This document shows, piece by piece, positions 22,976 through 30,925 of a stretch of DNA of 39,839 nt; position 1 is the first letter of the stretch, and each line of letters opens with the position of its first letter. Source of the stretch: Halorubrum sp. BV1 (GTDB lineage: Archaea; Halobacteriota; Halobacteria; Halobacteriales; Haloferacaceae); assembly GCF_000746205.1 (NCBI RefSeq), contig NZ_KN050825.1, forward strand, positions 188,651-228,489, in the 5' to 3' direction. The translations under genes and the position numbers were made by a program. The notes under the pieces were generated by a model, which had not been told where the DNA came from, ran no database searches, and saw only the letters and a program-made list of their open reading frames with translations.

Positions 22976-23497
22976 TCAGTCTTTTCGCTTGACCACGTCG
23001 CCGAGCGTCATGGTCCCCGCGTCACCGGAGTCCCAGTCGGCGTCGTCGACTGACTGTCCCTCGACGAGCGAGATGTCGAGCGCGCGTTCGAGCTTGCGCT
23101 GGACCTCGTCCGTGGGGAGGGTGTCGCCGCGTTCGAGTTTCCGGATGAGGCTCGCCTTCTCGTTGAGCTGGTCGGCGAGCTCCTCCTGGCTCAGGCCGCT
23201 TGATTCGCGGGCCGCACGGATGCGTTCGTCGTAGTCCGTCGCGATCTCGTCCATGTCGTCGAACATGTCTCGGGGACGGGTCGACTGTCCGGACGAAGAC
23301 GACGAGGACGACGAGGACGACGACGACGTCCCGGTGTCTGAACTCGTGGAGTACTTGCTGCCGCCGGAGCTCGTGGACTCGTCGCGGACCTCCGTACCGA
23401 AGTCCGTGCACGAACTGCAAAGCTCCAGCTCAGCGCCTTCGACCTTCGTTGTCGTCAGCGAGGCCTGCTCGGCACCACACATCTCACACTGGGGCAT
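22976..23497 (-). CDS. Archaeal multiprotein bridging factor aMBF1
   Basis: A 173-residue transcription-associated protein. An N-terminal zinc ribbon uses CEMC (4-7) and CSSC (27-30). A flexible linker containing an uninterrupted Ser run (about 57-69) follows. The conserved MBF1 helix-turn-helix (about 85-145) reads IRAARESSGLSQEELADQLNEKASLIRKLERGDTLPTDEVQRKLERALDI. In archaea MBF1 is associated with ribosomes or the basal transcription machinery. ATG at 23497 has TATAAA (plus-strand letters 23522-23527) 25-30 bases upstream, an excellent leaderless promoter. The poly-Ser linker is longer than usual for the family. Confidence 0.92.
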   Translation of the reverse strand: MPQCEMCGAEQASLTTTKVEGAELELCSSCTDFGTEVRDESTSSGGSKYSTSSDTGTSSSSSSSSSSSSGQSTRPRDMFDDMDEIATDYDERIRAARESSGLSQEELADQLNEKASLIRKLERGDTLPTDEVQRKLERALDISLVEGQSVDDADWDSGDAGTMTLGDVVKRKD

Positions 23498-23587
23498 ACA
23501 CGCCGCTTACGCTCCCGGTGGTATAAAGGGTGCGCCGGCGACACCCAAATCGACGCGGTCGCCGCTCGAAAGGCGGCGAGTGCGCTG

Positions 23588-24043
23588 TCACTCCGCGGAC
23601 GGCGTCTCAGAGACGATCTCGTCGAACAGGGCGACGACGCGGTCGTCGATCTCGTCACGGATCGCTCGGACCGCCTCGACGGGCTTATCGTCCGGGTCGT
23701 CGAGCCCCCAGTCGCGGCTCTCGCCGTTCCACGCCGCCGGGCAGACGTCGGAGGCCGAACAGCCCATCGTGACGACGAGATCCATCGCATGTAGCTCGTC
23801 GGGCGTCACCTCTCGCGGCGTTCGATCGCGCAGGTCGATGTCCAGTTCCGCCATCGCCTCGACGACGACGTCGTGGACGTGATCGGCAGGCCGCGTCCCA
23901 CCTGTCACGATCTCGATCCGGTCGGCCGCGTCGCGTCGGTCGCGCTCGCGCTCGGCGAACGCGGCCGCCATCTGGCTCCGCCCGGCGTTCTGGACGCAGA
24001 CAAACGCGACTCGGTGAGTCGGCTGCTCGCTCTGGTGAGTCAC
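23588..24043 (-). CDS. Low-molecular-weight phosphatase / thioredoxin-type arsenate reductase
   Basis: A 151-residue enzyme of the LMW protein-tyrosine phosphatase fold. The P-loop CX5R is CVQNAGRSQMA (C16-R22). Two further Cys occur as MGCSASDVCP (C95 and C101), placed like the redox pair of thioredoxin-coupled ArsC. WGLDDP near 116 supplies the likely general acid. GTG at 24043 is the start: no in-frame ATG precedes the P-loop, and ACTAAATCGG (24064-24073) lies 21-30 bases upstream. No other ars gene is adjacent. Arsenate reduction is more likely than phosphotyrosine hydrolysis because of the three-Cys pattern. Confidence 0.82.
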   Translation of the reverse strand: MTHQSEQPTHRVAFVCVQNAGRSQMAAAFAERERDRRDAADRIEIVTGGTRPADHVHDVVVEAMAELDIDLRDRTPREVTPDELHAMDLVVTMGCSASDVCPAAWNGESRDWGLDDPDDKPVEAVRAIRDEIDDRVVALFDEIVSETPSAE

Positions 24044-24198
24044 GCCTCGATGTGCGAGCGGTACCGATTTAGTCGTTGCTTCGGAGCGATAGGGAGGCCT
24101 ATAGACCGCTACCGAGTGTTCGGCCGCCGGTCCGGCGCGATCCCGCTGCCCGTCACCAAGCCCCTCCCCGTGAGTGCGAGGCGCACGCGCCGCAGGGG

Positions 24199-26913
24199 TT
24201 ACTCTGTGATGTCGATCGCGGGACGACCCGGCTCCGCCTTCCGGACGATGCTCTCGTCGGCGTCGGCGGCGCGCTCGACTCGCACCGGCGCGTCGAACTC
24301 CCGCTCGATCAGCCACGCGGCCGCGCGGAGCGCGTCGTACTCGTCGTCGCCGGCGAGCGTCTCCCGTAGCGCCTCGCGGTTCGCCTGCAGGTCCTGCCCG
24401 TAGTCGGCGGCGGCGTCGCCCTGTTCGCGGATGTGCGACTCCTGCATGAGTTCGGAGATGAGGTTGTCGGCGTCGCTGTCGAGCGCGATGTCGAGGGCGT
24501 CGTACTTCCAGTCGGGCGCGACGACGACGTCGATCCGCTCGGGGTCGTCGATCCCGGCGACGTCGACGATGTCGCGCACGTCCTCGCGGGTGTTCGCCAC
24601 CAGTCTGCGGCGGCGCTCGACCGTCTCGCGGTCGGCGGTCGCAGTCGGCCAGTCGGCGTCGACGACGAGCCCGTCGCGACCGAGCGTCTCCCACAGCTCC
24701 TCCGCGAGGTGCGGCGCGACGGGCGCGAGCAGTCGGACGGCGACGTCGAGTCCGCGCTCGTATACCGCGGGGTGCGGCTCGGCGTGCTCTCGGTAGCTCC
24801 GAAGCGTCCCCACTAGGTCCTGTGCCTCGCGCAACGCGACGTTGAAGGTTAGGTCGTCGTACTCGTCTCCTGCGATGGCGACGGCGGCGTCGGTCTCGCC
24901 CGCGACGTACTCGTCGATCGTCTCGCGGTCGGGCGGCAAGTCGGTGGCGTTGGCCGCGTCGCCCGGCTCGACCACGTCCGCGCCCGCCGTCTCGACGTCG
25001 CCCGCGGCGTACTCCTCGACGAGGTCGGAGAGCCGCGCCAAGAACCGATGCGTCGACTTGACGCCTTCCTCGCTCCAGTCGAAGTCACGCTCGGGTTGGG
25101 CCGCCTGCATCATGAACAGCCGTGCGGTGTCCGCGCCGTACTCCTCGACGATGCGCTGCGGCGAGACCGTGTTTCCCTTCGATTTGGACATCTTCTCGCC
25201 GTCGAGCTGCACCATTCCCTGCGCGAGCAGGTTCGTGAACGGCTCGCGGTGCGCTAACCCCTCCTCGTCGGCGAGCACCTTGGTGAAAAACCGCGAGTAC
25301 AGCAGGTGCATCACGGCGTGTTCGATGCCACCGACGTACTGGTCGACCGGCATCCAGTCGTTGGCGCGGTCCAGATCGAAGGGCGCGTCGGCGAGGTCCG
25401 GCGAGACGTACCGCAGGAAGTACCACGAGGAGTCGACGAACGTGTCCATCGTGTCCGTCTCGCGGGTCGCTTGCGCGCCACACTCCGGACAGGTCGTCTG
25501 CTTCCACGTCTCTGCCGCGTCGAGGGGGTTGCCGGTCGTGTTGATGAACTCCGGCAGCTCGACCGGCAGATCCTCGTCGGGTACCGACACGGGGCCGCAG
25601 TCGTCACAGTGCACGATAGGGATCGGCGTGCCCCAGTAGCGCTGGCGGGAGATCCCCCAGTCTCGGAGCTGGTACTGGGTGCTCTCCGCGGCGCTCTCGA
25701 TGTCGTCTGTCAGCCGCTCGCGCGCCGTCTCACTGTCGAGACCGCTGTACGCGCCGGAGTTGACGAGCACGCCGTCGTCCGTGAACGGCTCGTCGCTCAC
25801 GTCTGGCGCGTCCGGGACCGTCTCGCCGTCCCAGTCGTCGGGTTCGGGCGCGACGACCGGCTCGATGTCGACGCCCATCTTCTCGGCGAAGGCGTGGTCA
25901 CGCTCGTCGTGGCCCGGCACGGCCATCAGCGCGCCCGTCCCCACGTCGGAGAGCACGAAGTCGGCGACGAAGACGGGGATCTCCTCGCCCGTGGCGGGGT
26001 TGGTGGCGGTGAGACCGGTCTCGACGCCGTTCGGCTCGTCGCCGTCGGGATCGGCCTCCTCCTCGATGAAGCGGCGGACTGCGTCGTCCGCTTCGGCCAG
26101 TTCCTCGCTTATTGGGTGATCGGGGGCGAGCGCGAAGAACGTCGCGCCGTGGATCGTGTCCACCCGAGTCGTGAACGCCTCGACGGGGCCGTGCTCCTCG
26201 ATTTCGAAGTCGAGCGTCGTCCCGTACTGCCGGCCGATCCAGTTGCGCTGCATCTGGCGCACCGAGTTCGGCCAGCCTTCGAGGTCGTCGATCGATTCCA
26301 GCAGTTCGTCCGCGTACTCGGTGATCTTCAGGAACCACTGGTCGAGGTCGCGGGTCTCGACGGGCGTGTCACACCGCCAGCACAGCTCGGCGTCGCCCTC
26401 GACCTGTTCGTCCGCGAGGACGGTCTCACAGGAGGGACACCAGTTCACTTCGGCATCGCGCCGCTCGACGAGATCCGCGTCGGCGAACCGGGAGAACAGC
26501 CACTGGTTCCACTCGTAGTACTCGGGGACACAGGTGGTGATCTCCCGGTCCCAGTCGTAGCCGAACCCCATCGACCGCATCTGTCCGCGCATCGTGTCGA
26601 TGCAGTCGAACGTCCAGTCGCGGGGGTTGGTGTCGCGCTCCTTCGCGGCGTTCTCGGCCGGGAGGCCGAACGCGTCCCACCCCATCGGATGGAGCACGTC
26701 GTCGCCGCGCATTCTGCGGTACCGGGCGTACGCGTCCGTGATCGTGTAGTTGCGGACGTGCCCCATGTGGAGTTTCCCGGACGGGTACGGGTACATCCCC
26801 AGCACGTAGGTGGGGTCGTCAACCTCGTCCGGCGTCCGGTACGCGTCGGCCTCCGCCCAAGCCGCCTGCCACCGTTCTTCGACCGCGGTGTGGTCGTAAC
26901 CCTCGTGAGACAT
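24199..26913 (-). CDS. leuS: Leucyl-tRNA synthetase, bacterial-type
   Basis: A 904-residue class I synthetase that charges tRNA-Leu. The HIGH motif is HMGH (49-52, in YPYPSGKLHMGHVRNYTI) and the KMSKS motif is intact (574-578). A CP1 editing domain covers about 220-420 (TTRVDTIHGATFFALAPDH, GTGALMAVPGHDERDHAFA). Zinc-type pairs CPSC, CWRC, CDDC and CPEC are visible. The block PVDQYVGGIEHAVMHLLYSRFF and the overall domain order are those of bacterial LeuRS rather than archaeal/eukaryotic LeuRS. ATG at 26913 fits homologous N-termini. GCTATACG (26944-26951) is the likelier promoter; TATATAAG at 26917-26924 is too close to the start. Confidence 0.96.
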   Translation of the reverse strand: MSHEGYDHTAVEERWQAAWAEADAYRTPDEVDDPTYVLGMYPYPSGKLHMGHVRNYTITDAYARYRRMRGDDVLHPMGWDAFGLPAENAAKERDTNPRDWTFDCIDTMRGQMRSMGFGYDWDREITTCVPEYYEWNQWLFSRFADADLVERRDAEVNWCPSCETVLADEQVEGDAELCWRCDTPVETRDLDQWFLKITEYADELLESIDDLEGWPNSVRQMQRNWIGRQYGTTLDFEIEEHGPVEAFTTRVDTIHGATFFALAPDHPISEELAEADDAVRRFIEEEADPDGDEPNGVETGLTATNPATGEEIPVFVADFVLSDVGTGALMAVPGHDERDHAFAEKMGVDIEPVVAPEPDDWDGETVPDAPDVSDEPFTDDGVLVNSGAYSGLDSETARERLTDDIESAAESTQYQLRDWGISRQRYWGTPIPIVHCDDCGPVSVPDEDLPVELPEFINTTGNPLDAAETWKQTTCPECGAQATRETDTMDTFVDSSWYFLRYVSPDLADAPFDLDRANDWMPVDQYVGGIEHAVMHLLYSRFFTKVLADEEGLAHREPFTNLLAQGMVQLDGEKMSKSKGNTVSPQRIVEEYGADTARLFMMQAAQPERDFDWSEEGVKSTHRFLARLSDLVEEYAAGDVETAGADVVEPGDAANATDLPPDRETIDEYVAGETDAAVAIAGDEYDDLTFNVALREAQDLVGTLRSYREHAEPHPAVYERGLDVAVRLLAPVAPHLAEELWETLGRDGLVVDADWPTATADRETVERRRRLVANTREDVRDIVDVAGIDDPERIDVVVAPDWKYDALDIALDSDADNLISELMQESHIREQGDAAADYGQDLQANREALRETLAGDDEYDALRAAAWLIEREFDAPVRVERAADADESIVRKAEPGRPAIDITE

Positions 26914-27067
26914 CTGCTTATATACTCGTGGTCGGGTCGGCGTCGTATAGCTTTCCATCCGGGCGGACTCGGATAGCGTCAAGAACGCGTGATCGAAACC
27001 GCGGTCAGCGCGTGCGCGAACCCGCCCGGAGAGCGTGTTCGGGGCGACAAAAGCGGGACGAACGCTC

Positions 27068-27136
27068 GATCTCCAGTCGAACACTGGGGCGGCCGATCTC
27101 CAGTCGAACCGGGGGACTTCAGATCTCCATCCGAAC
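27068..27136. repeat. Three degenerate repeats with an exact 27-bp period
   Basis: GATCTCCAGTCGAAC occurs at 27068 and 27095, and GATCTCCATCCGAAC at 27122, each exactly 27 bp apart with diverged remainder. The array lies between the stop of the lactate dehydrogenase gene (27145) and the leuS start region. It could be a 3' UTR element or slippage product. Confidence 0.85.
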
Positions 27137-27144
27137 CCGGCCGC

Positions 27145-30100
27145 TCAGTCGTCCGCGGGCGCCGCGTCAGCCGATCCGGCGTGCGCGGCTCCCGCTGGAC
27201 CGGTCACCGCCTCGGCGACCTTCTCGATCGGGTGCGGCGGGTTCTCCGTCTCGGTCTCGCGATCGCCGAGCTGCGACCGGCAGGACGCGCCCGGCGCGGT
27301 CACGGTGTCGCCGGAGCTCTCGTCGACCTGATCGAAGAGGATCCGGCCGATCGCCTTCGAGATGTCGTAGTGCTCCGACTCGTAGCCGAAGGAGCCGGCC
27401 ATCCCGCAACACGAGGAGTCGAGCGGGTCGACGTCGTAGCCCGCGCGCCGCATCACGCCGACCGCGTGGTGGTCCTTGTTCGTCGCCTTCTGGTTACAGT
27501 GCCCGTGATACGTGAGCGTCTCGGCCGGCGCGTCGAACGCCAGCTGCTCGTCGACGCGGCCGACGTCGAGATACTCTAATACGCCGTAGGCGGCCGCGGA
27601 GACGGCCTCCACGTCCTCGCCGTCGAGGAGATCGAGGTACTCGTCCTGGAACATCACCGCGTCGGAGGGCTCGACGAAGACGACCGACTGCCCCTCGCGG
27701 ACCCGCGGCGCGAGCTTCTCGACGTTGGTCGCCGCGCGCTCGCGGGCGTCGTCGAGGAAGCCGGTCGAGAACGCCGCCCGGCCGGAGGGCGCGAGGTCAC
27801 CCGGAACCTCGACGCGGACGCCGGCCGACTCCAGCACCTCGACCGCCGCCTTCCCGGCCGCCGGGTAGCTGTAGTTGGTGTACGTGTCCGGGAACAACAC
27901 GACGGTGTCCGTCGCCTCCGCGGCGGACACCGTCGAGCCGCCGCGCGATTCGAACCACTCCTCGAAGCTCTCGGAGCGGAACGTCGGCAGTTCGCGGTCG
28001 GGCGCGATACCCGCGACCGCGTCCATCACCGCGCGGGCTCCCGGAATCTTCGACGCCGCGTTCGAGATCGGCGCGAGCGTGCTCCCGAGCGCCGAGAACC
28101 GGTCGATGTCGCGGAAGATCCGCTCGCGGAGCCCCGATCCCTCTTTCTCGTGGTGTTCGTGTTTCACCTCGGCCTTTAGCTTCGCGAGGTCGACGCCGGT
28201 CGGACAGTCGCTCTTACATCCCTTACAGCCGACACAGAGGCCGAGCACTTCCTCTTGGAACCGGTCCGAGTGGATCTCGTCTTCGTCCAGCTCCCCGCTG
28301 ATGGCGGCCCGGAGCATGTTCGCCCGGCCCCGCGTCGCCTGAATCTCTTCTTCGGAGGCGCGGTAGGTCGGACACATCACGCCGGAGTCCGTCTCCCGAC
28401 AGGTGCCACAGCCGTTACACAGCTCGACGAGGTGCGAAAAGCCGCCCTCGTCCTCGAAGTCGAGCGCGGTCTGCGGCTCGATGGATTCGTAGGCCGGGCC
28501 GTACCGCAGGTTCTCGCGCATGTCGGTGTCGGCCGCGGTGTCGGGGTAGCCGCGCTCGTCGGCGGTGTCGCCGTCGACGTAGACGACCTTGCCCGGGTTC
28601 ATCCGCCACTCGGGGTCGAACGTCGACTTGAGCTCTTGGAACGCGCCCCACAGGTCCTCGCCGTACATTTTCGGGTTGAACTCGGTGCGCGCGAGGCCGT
28701 CGCCGTGCTCGCCGGAGAACGCCCCGTGGTGCTCTAAGACGAGGTCGGTGACGTCCTCGGAGATGGAGTGCATCTTCTCGACGCCCTCCTCTTCTTTCAG
28801 CGAGAGGATCGGACGGATGTGGAGCGTTCCGGAGCCGGCGTGCGCGAAGTAGGCCGCGGAGGTGTCGTGATCGGTCAGCACCTCCTCGAACTGACCGACG
28901 TACTCGGCCAGTTCCGCCGGCGGCACCGTCGCGTCCTCGATGAACGGGTACGGCTTGGGGTCGCCCTTCATCCCCATCAAAAGCGGGATCGCCGCCTTCC
29001 GAAGCTTCCAGATGTCCGCTTGATCCGCCTCCGTGTACGCCTCGATCACGTCGAAGGCGTCGCCCTCGTCGACGAAGTGGGCGTTCGTGTCCGCGATCGC
29101 CGACTCGAAGTCGTCGACGAGCTCCGAGTCCCACTCCAGCATGAGCGCCGCCGCGGCTCGGTCGGGGATCGGCTCGGCGTACTGCGCGAACTCCTGTGAG
29201 CCGGCGGCGAGAGAGAACACCTCGTCGTCCATCAGCTCCACCGCGCTCACCGGGAACTCCAACGCCTCCGGGACGGCCTGCATCGCGTCGACGAGCGAGT
29301 CGAAGGTGTACAGCGCGAGCGCCGTCTCCTCGGGGCGGGTGACAAGTGACACCTCGGCCTCGACGATCGTGCCGAGCGTACCCTCCGCGCCGACGAACAG
29401 CTTCGAGAGGTTGATGACCTCCTCGCCGTCGTCGTTCTCGTAGATCACCTTGTGGAGGTTGTATCCCGACACCGACCGCTTGAGGTTCGGATACTTGTCG
29501 TCGATCTCGGCCTGGTTGTCCTCGACGAGCTGGCGGGTCGTCTCGTAGAGCGCGGCCTCCTGACCGTCGCCGGAGACTATCTCCTCGTACTCCGGCGAGT
29601 CGAGGACGACCTCTCGGGTGTGGATGAGCGAGCCGTCAGCGAGCACGACCTTCAGCTCCTCGGTGTACGCGTCCGTGATCCCGTAGCGGACCGAGTGCGC
29701 ACCCGTGGAGTTGTTGCCGATGCCGCCGACGACCGTCGCCCGCGCCGACGACGCCGGGTCGGGCGCGAACTTCAGTCCGTCCTCCGCGAGCCGGTCGTCG
29801 AGGTGGTCTTGGACCACGCCGGGCTGGACCACCGCGCGGCGGTCGTCTGGGCGGACCTCGACTATCTCGTCCATGTTCGGCGTAAAATCGAGCACGACAC
29901 AGCCCGGACCGACGGTCTGTCCGCCGAGCGAGGAGCCCGCGCCGCGCGGGATGACGGGGACGCCGTGGTCGGCCGCGACCCGCATCGTCTTTTGGACGTC
30001 CTCGACGGAGCGCGGCGTCACGACGCCGGCCGGTCGCGCCTGATAGATGCTGCCGTCGGTCGCGTACAGGACCTGGGCGTACTCGTCGAACTGGACGTCG

Positions 30101-30231
30101 CCGTCGACGCGCGCCCGGAGGTCGGACGCGAGTTCCCTGAATGCGGCTACGTCCGGCCTGTCATGACCGAGCGCGGCAGACGACGTGTCGAGGTCCGTGA
30201 AGTCGTTCCCCCGCGTGGGCTCAGTTGCCAT
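27145..30231 (-). CDS. FAD- and Fe-S-binding D-lactate dehydrogenase-type oxidoreductase
   Basis: A 1028-residue fusion of a GlcD-like flavoprotein and a GlpC/CCG-type iron-sulfur protein. The FAD domain (about 60-300) has GVPVIPRGAGSSLGGQ, VVGGIGNNSTGAHSVRYG and GAEGTLGTIVEAEV. The FAD-oxidase C-terminal part ends near GEHGDG (507-512). Two [4Fe-4S] motifs follow: C605xxC608xxC611...C620P and C666xxC669xxC672xxxC676P. Then come CCG-type motifs (GHCNQKAT, SSCCGMAGSFG). This architecture oxidises D-lactate or a related 2-hydroxyacid and passes electrons to the respiratory chain. ATG at 30231 lies 23 bases after GGATTTATTC. The divergent gene is a glyoxalase-like protein with a matched promoter. 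Confidence 0.9.
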   Translation of the reverse strand: MATEPTRGNDFTDLDTSSAALGHDRPDVAAFRELASDLRARVDGDVQFDEYAQVLYATDGSIYQARPAGVVTPRSVEDVQKTMRVAADHGVPVIPRGAGSSLGGQTVGPGCVVLDFTPNMDEIVEVRPDDRRAVVQPGVVQDHLDDRLAEDGLKFAPDPASSARATVVGGIGNNSTGAHSVRYGITDAYTEELKVVLADGSLIHTREVVLDSPEYEEIVSGDGQEAALYETTRQLVEDNQAEIDDKYPNLKRSVSGYNLHKVIYENDDGEEVINLSKLFVGAEGTLGTIVEAEVSLVTRPEETALALYTFDSLVDAMQAVPEALEFPVSAVELMDDEVFSLAAGSQEFAQYAEPIPDRAAAALMLEWDSELVDDFESAIADTNAHFVDEGDAFDVIEAYTEADQADIWKLRKAAIPLLMGMKGDPKPYPFIEDATVPPAELAEYVGQFEEVLTDHDTSAAYFAHAGSGTLHIRPILSLKEEEGVEKMHSISEDVTDLVLEHHGAFSGEHGDGLARTEFNPKMYGEDLWGAFQELKSTFDPEWRMNPGKVVYVDGDTADERGYPDTAADTDMRENLRYGPAYESIEPQTALDFEDEGGFSHLVELCNGCGTCRETDSGVMCPTYRASEEEIQATRGRANMLRAAISGELDEDEIHSDRFQEEVLGLCVGCKGCKSDCPTGVDLAKLKAEVKHEHHEKEGSGLRERIFRDIDRFSALGSTLAPISNAASKIPGARAVMDAVAGIAPDRELPTFRSESFEEWFESRGGSTVSAAEATDTVVLFPDTYTNYSYPAAGKAAVEVLESAGVRVEVPGDLAPSGRAAFSTGFLDDARERAATNVEKLAPRVREGQSVVFVEPSDAVMFQDEYLDLLDGEDVEAVSAAAYGVLEYLDVGRVDEQLAFDAPAETLTYHGHCNQKATNKDHHAVGVMRRAGYDVDPLDSSCCGMAGSFGYESEHYDISKAIGRILFDQVDESSGDTVTAPGASCRSQLGDRETETENPPHPIEKVAEAVTGPAGAAHAGSADAAPADD

Positions 30232-30254
30232 GTTACTACTGGGCGGTACGGTGC

Positions 30255-30402
30255 GAATAAATCCTTTGTTAAAAATGAATATGATACCGAGTAATGGTTC
30301 CCGTCGCCGTCGGCCGATATCGGGACGACCGTGCGGCCACGTCGCACCACAACCCCCGGGGGGGTCGCGTCCCTCCGCGGCGCGGTTCGTCGGGATTTAT
30401 TG
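30255..30402. promoter_or_regulatory. Matched divergent promoters
   Basis: GGATTTATTC on the minus strand (30264-30255) and GGATTTATTG on the plus strand (30393-30402) each end exactly 23 bases before their start codons (30231 minus, 30426 plus). The near identity of box and spacing suggests equal expression or shared control. Confidence 0.65.
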
Positions 30403-30425
30403 TCCACCCCGCGAGACGGCGATCC

Positions 30426-30794
30426 ATGGAGATTCTCCACACGTGTCTCAACGTGGAAGACGCGGACCGAACGGCCGACTGGTACGTCGAACAGCTCGGG
30501 TTCGAGCGCTCGTGGGAGTTCACGACCGAGGACGGCGACACGCGTAACGTGTACGTCGCCGACGACGCGGGCGTGGAGTTCCAGCTGTCCGACACCGACG
30601 GCGAGACGCCGAGCGACGACGGCGACCGCTTCGACCACGTCGCCGTCGGCGTCGACGACGTCGACGCGGCGTTCGAGTCGATCGACCACCACGGCGTCGT
30701 GAAAGAGCCCGGCGACCAGCCGGCCGCGGGCGCGCGGACCGCGTTCGTGAAAGACCCCGACGGCCACGCCGTCGAACTGATCGAGCCGCTGTAG
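30426..30794 (+). CDS. Glyoxalase I-like VOC-family protein
   Basis: A 122-residue protein of the vicinal oxygen chelate fold, two beta-alpha-beta-beta-beta halves. The metal-ligand pattern is His5 (MEILHTCLNVED), Glu51 (GVEFQLS), His71 (DHVAVGV) and Glu117 (GHAVELIEP), the H/E/H/E set of glyoxalase I. PDGHAVELIEPL is a classic C-terminal signature. It may convert a methylglyoxal adduct toward D-lactate, although haloarchaea lack glutathione and the thiol cofactor is uncertain. ATG at 30426 follows a TATA-like box. TTTTTT at 30814-30819 may end the transcript. The divergent D-lactate dehydrogenase supports a methylglyoxal role. Confidence 0.88.
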   Translation: MEILHTCLNVEDADRTADWYVEQLGFERSWEFTTEDGDTRNVYVADDAGVEFQLSDTDGETPSDDGDRFDHVAVGVDDVDAAFESIDHHGVVKEPGDQPAAGARTAFVKDPDGHAVELIEPL

Positions 30795-30811
30795 TCGGAC
30801 GCGCCTCCCGA

Positions 30812-30821
30812 TCCTTTTTTC
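30812..30821 (+). terminator. T-run after the VOC gene
   Basis: CCTTTTTTCGG, 20 bases after the VOC stop codon, is a haloarchaeal-type U-rich terminator. The next gene is convergent, so a stop of transcription is expected here. Confidence 0.5.
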
Positions 30822-30925
30822 GGCCGATACGAGCGCTGAATCGTCCGCTGAGTCCCAGAACACCGGCGAGACGCGTCTCCCGCGATCGCCGCCGGCGTCG
30901 ACGGCGACGTCCCGCTCGCCGTCCG

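Noticed and set aside
26914..26926. AGTATATAAGCAG as the leuS promoter
   Set aside because: It ends within a few bases of the ATG, so transcription would start inside the gene. GCTATACG at 26944-26951 is better placed.
25306..26976. 556-codon plus-strand ORF opposite leuS
   Set aside because: It is the antisense shadow of leuS, which has full catalytic motifs. The composition (Val/Arg/Asp-rich) is that of reverse-strand haloarchaeal genes.
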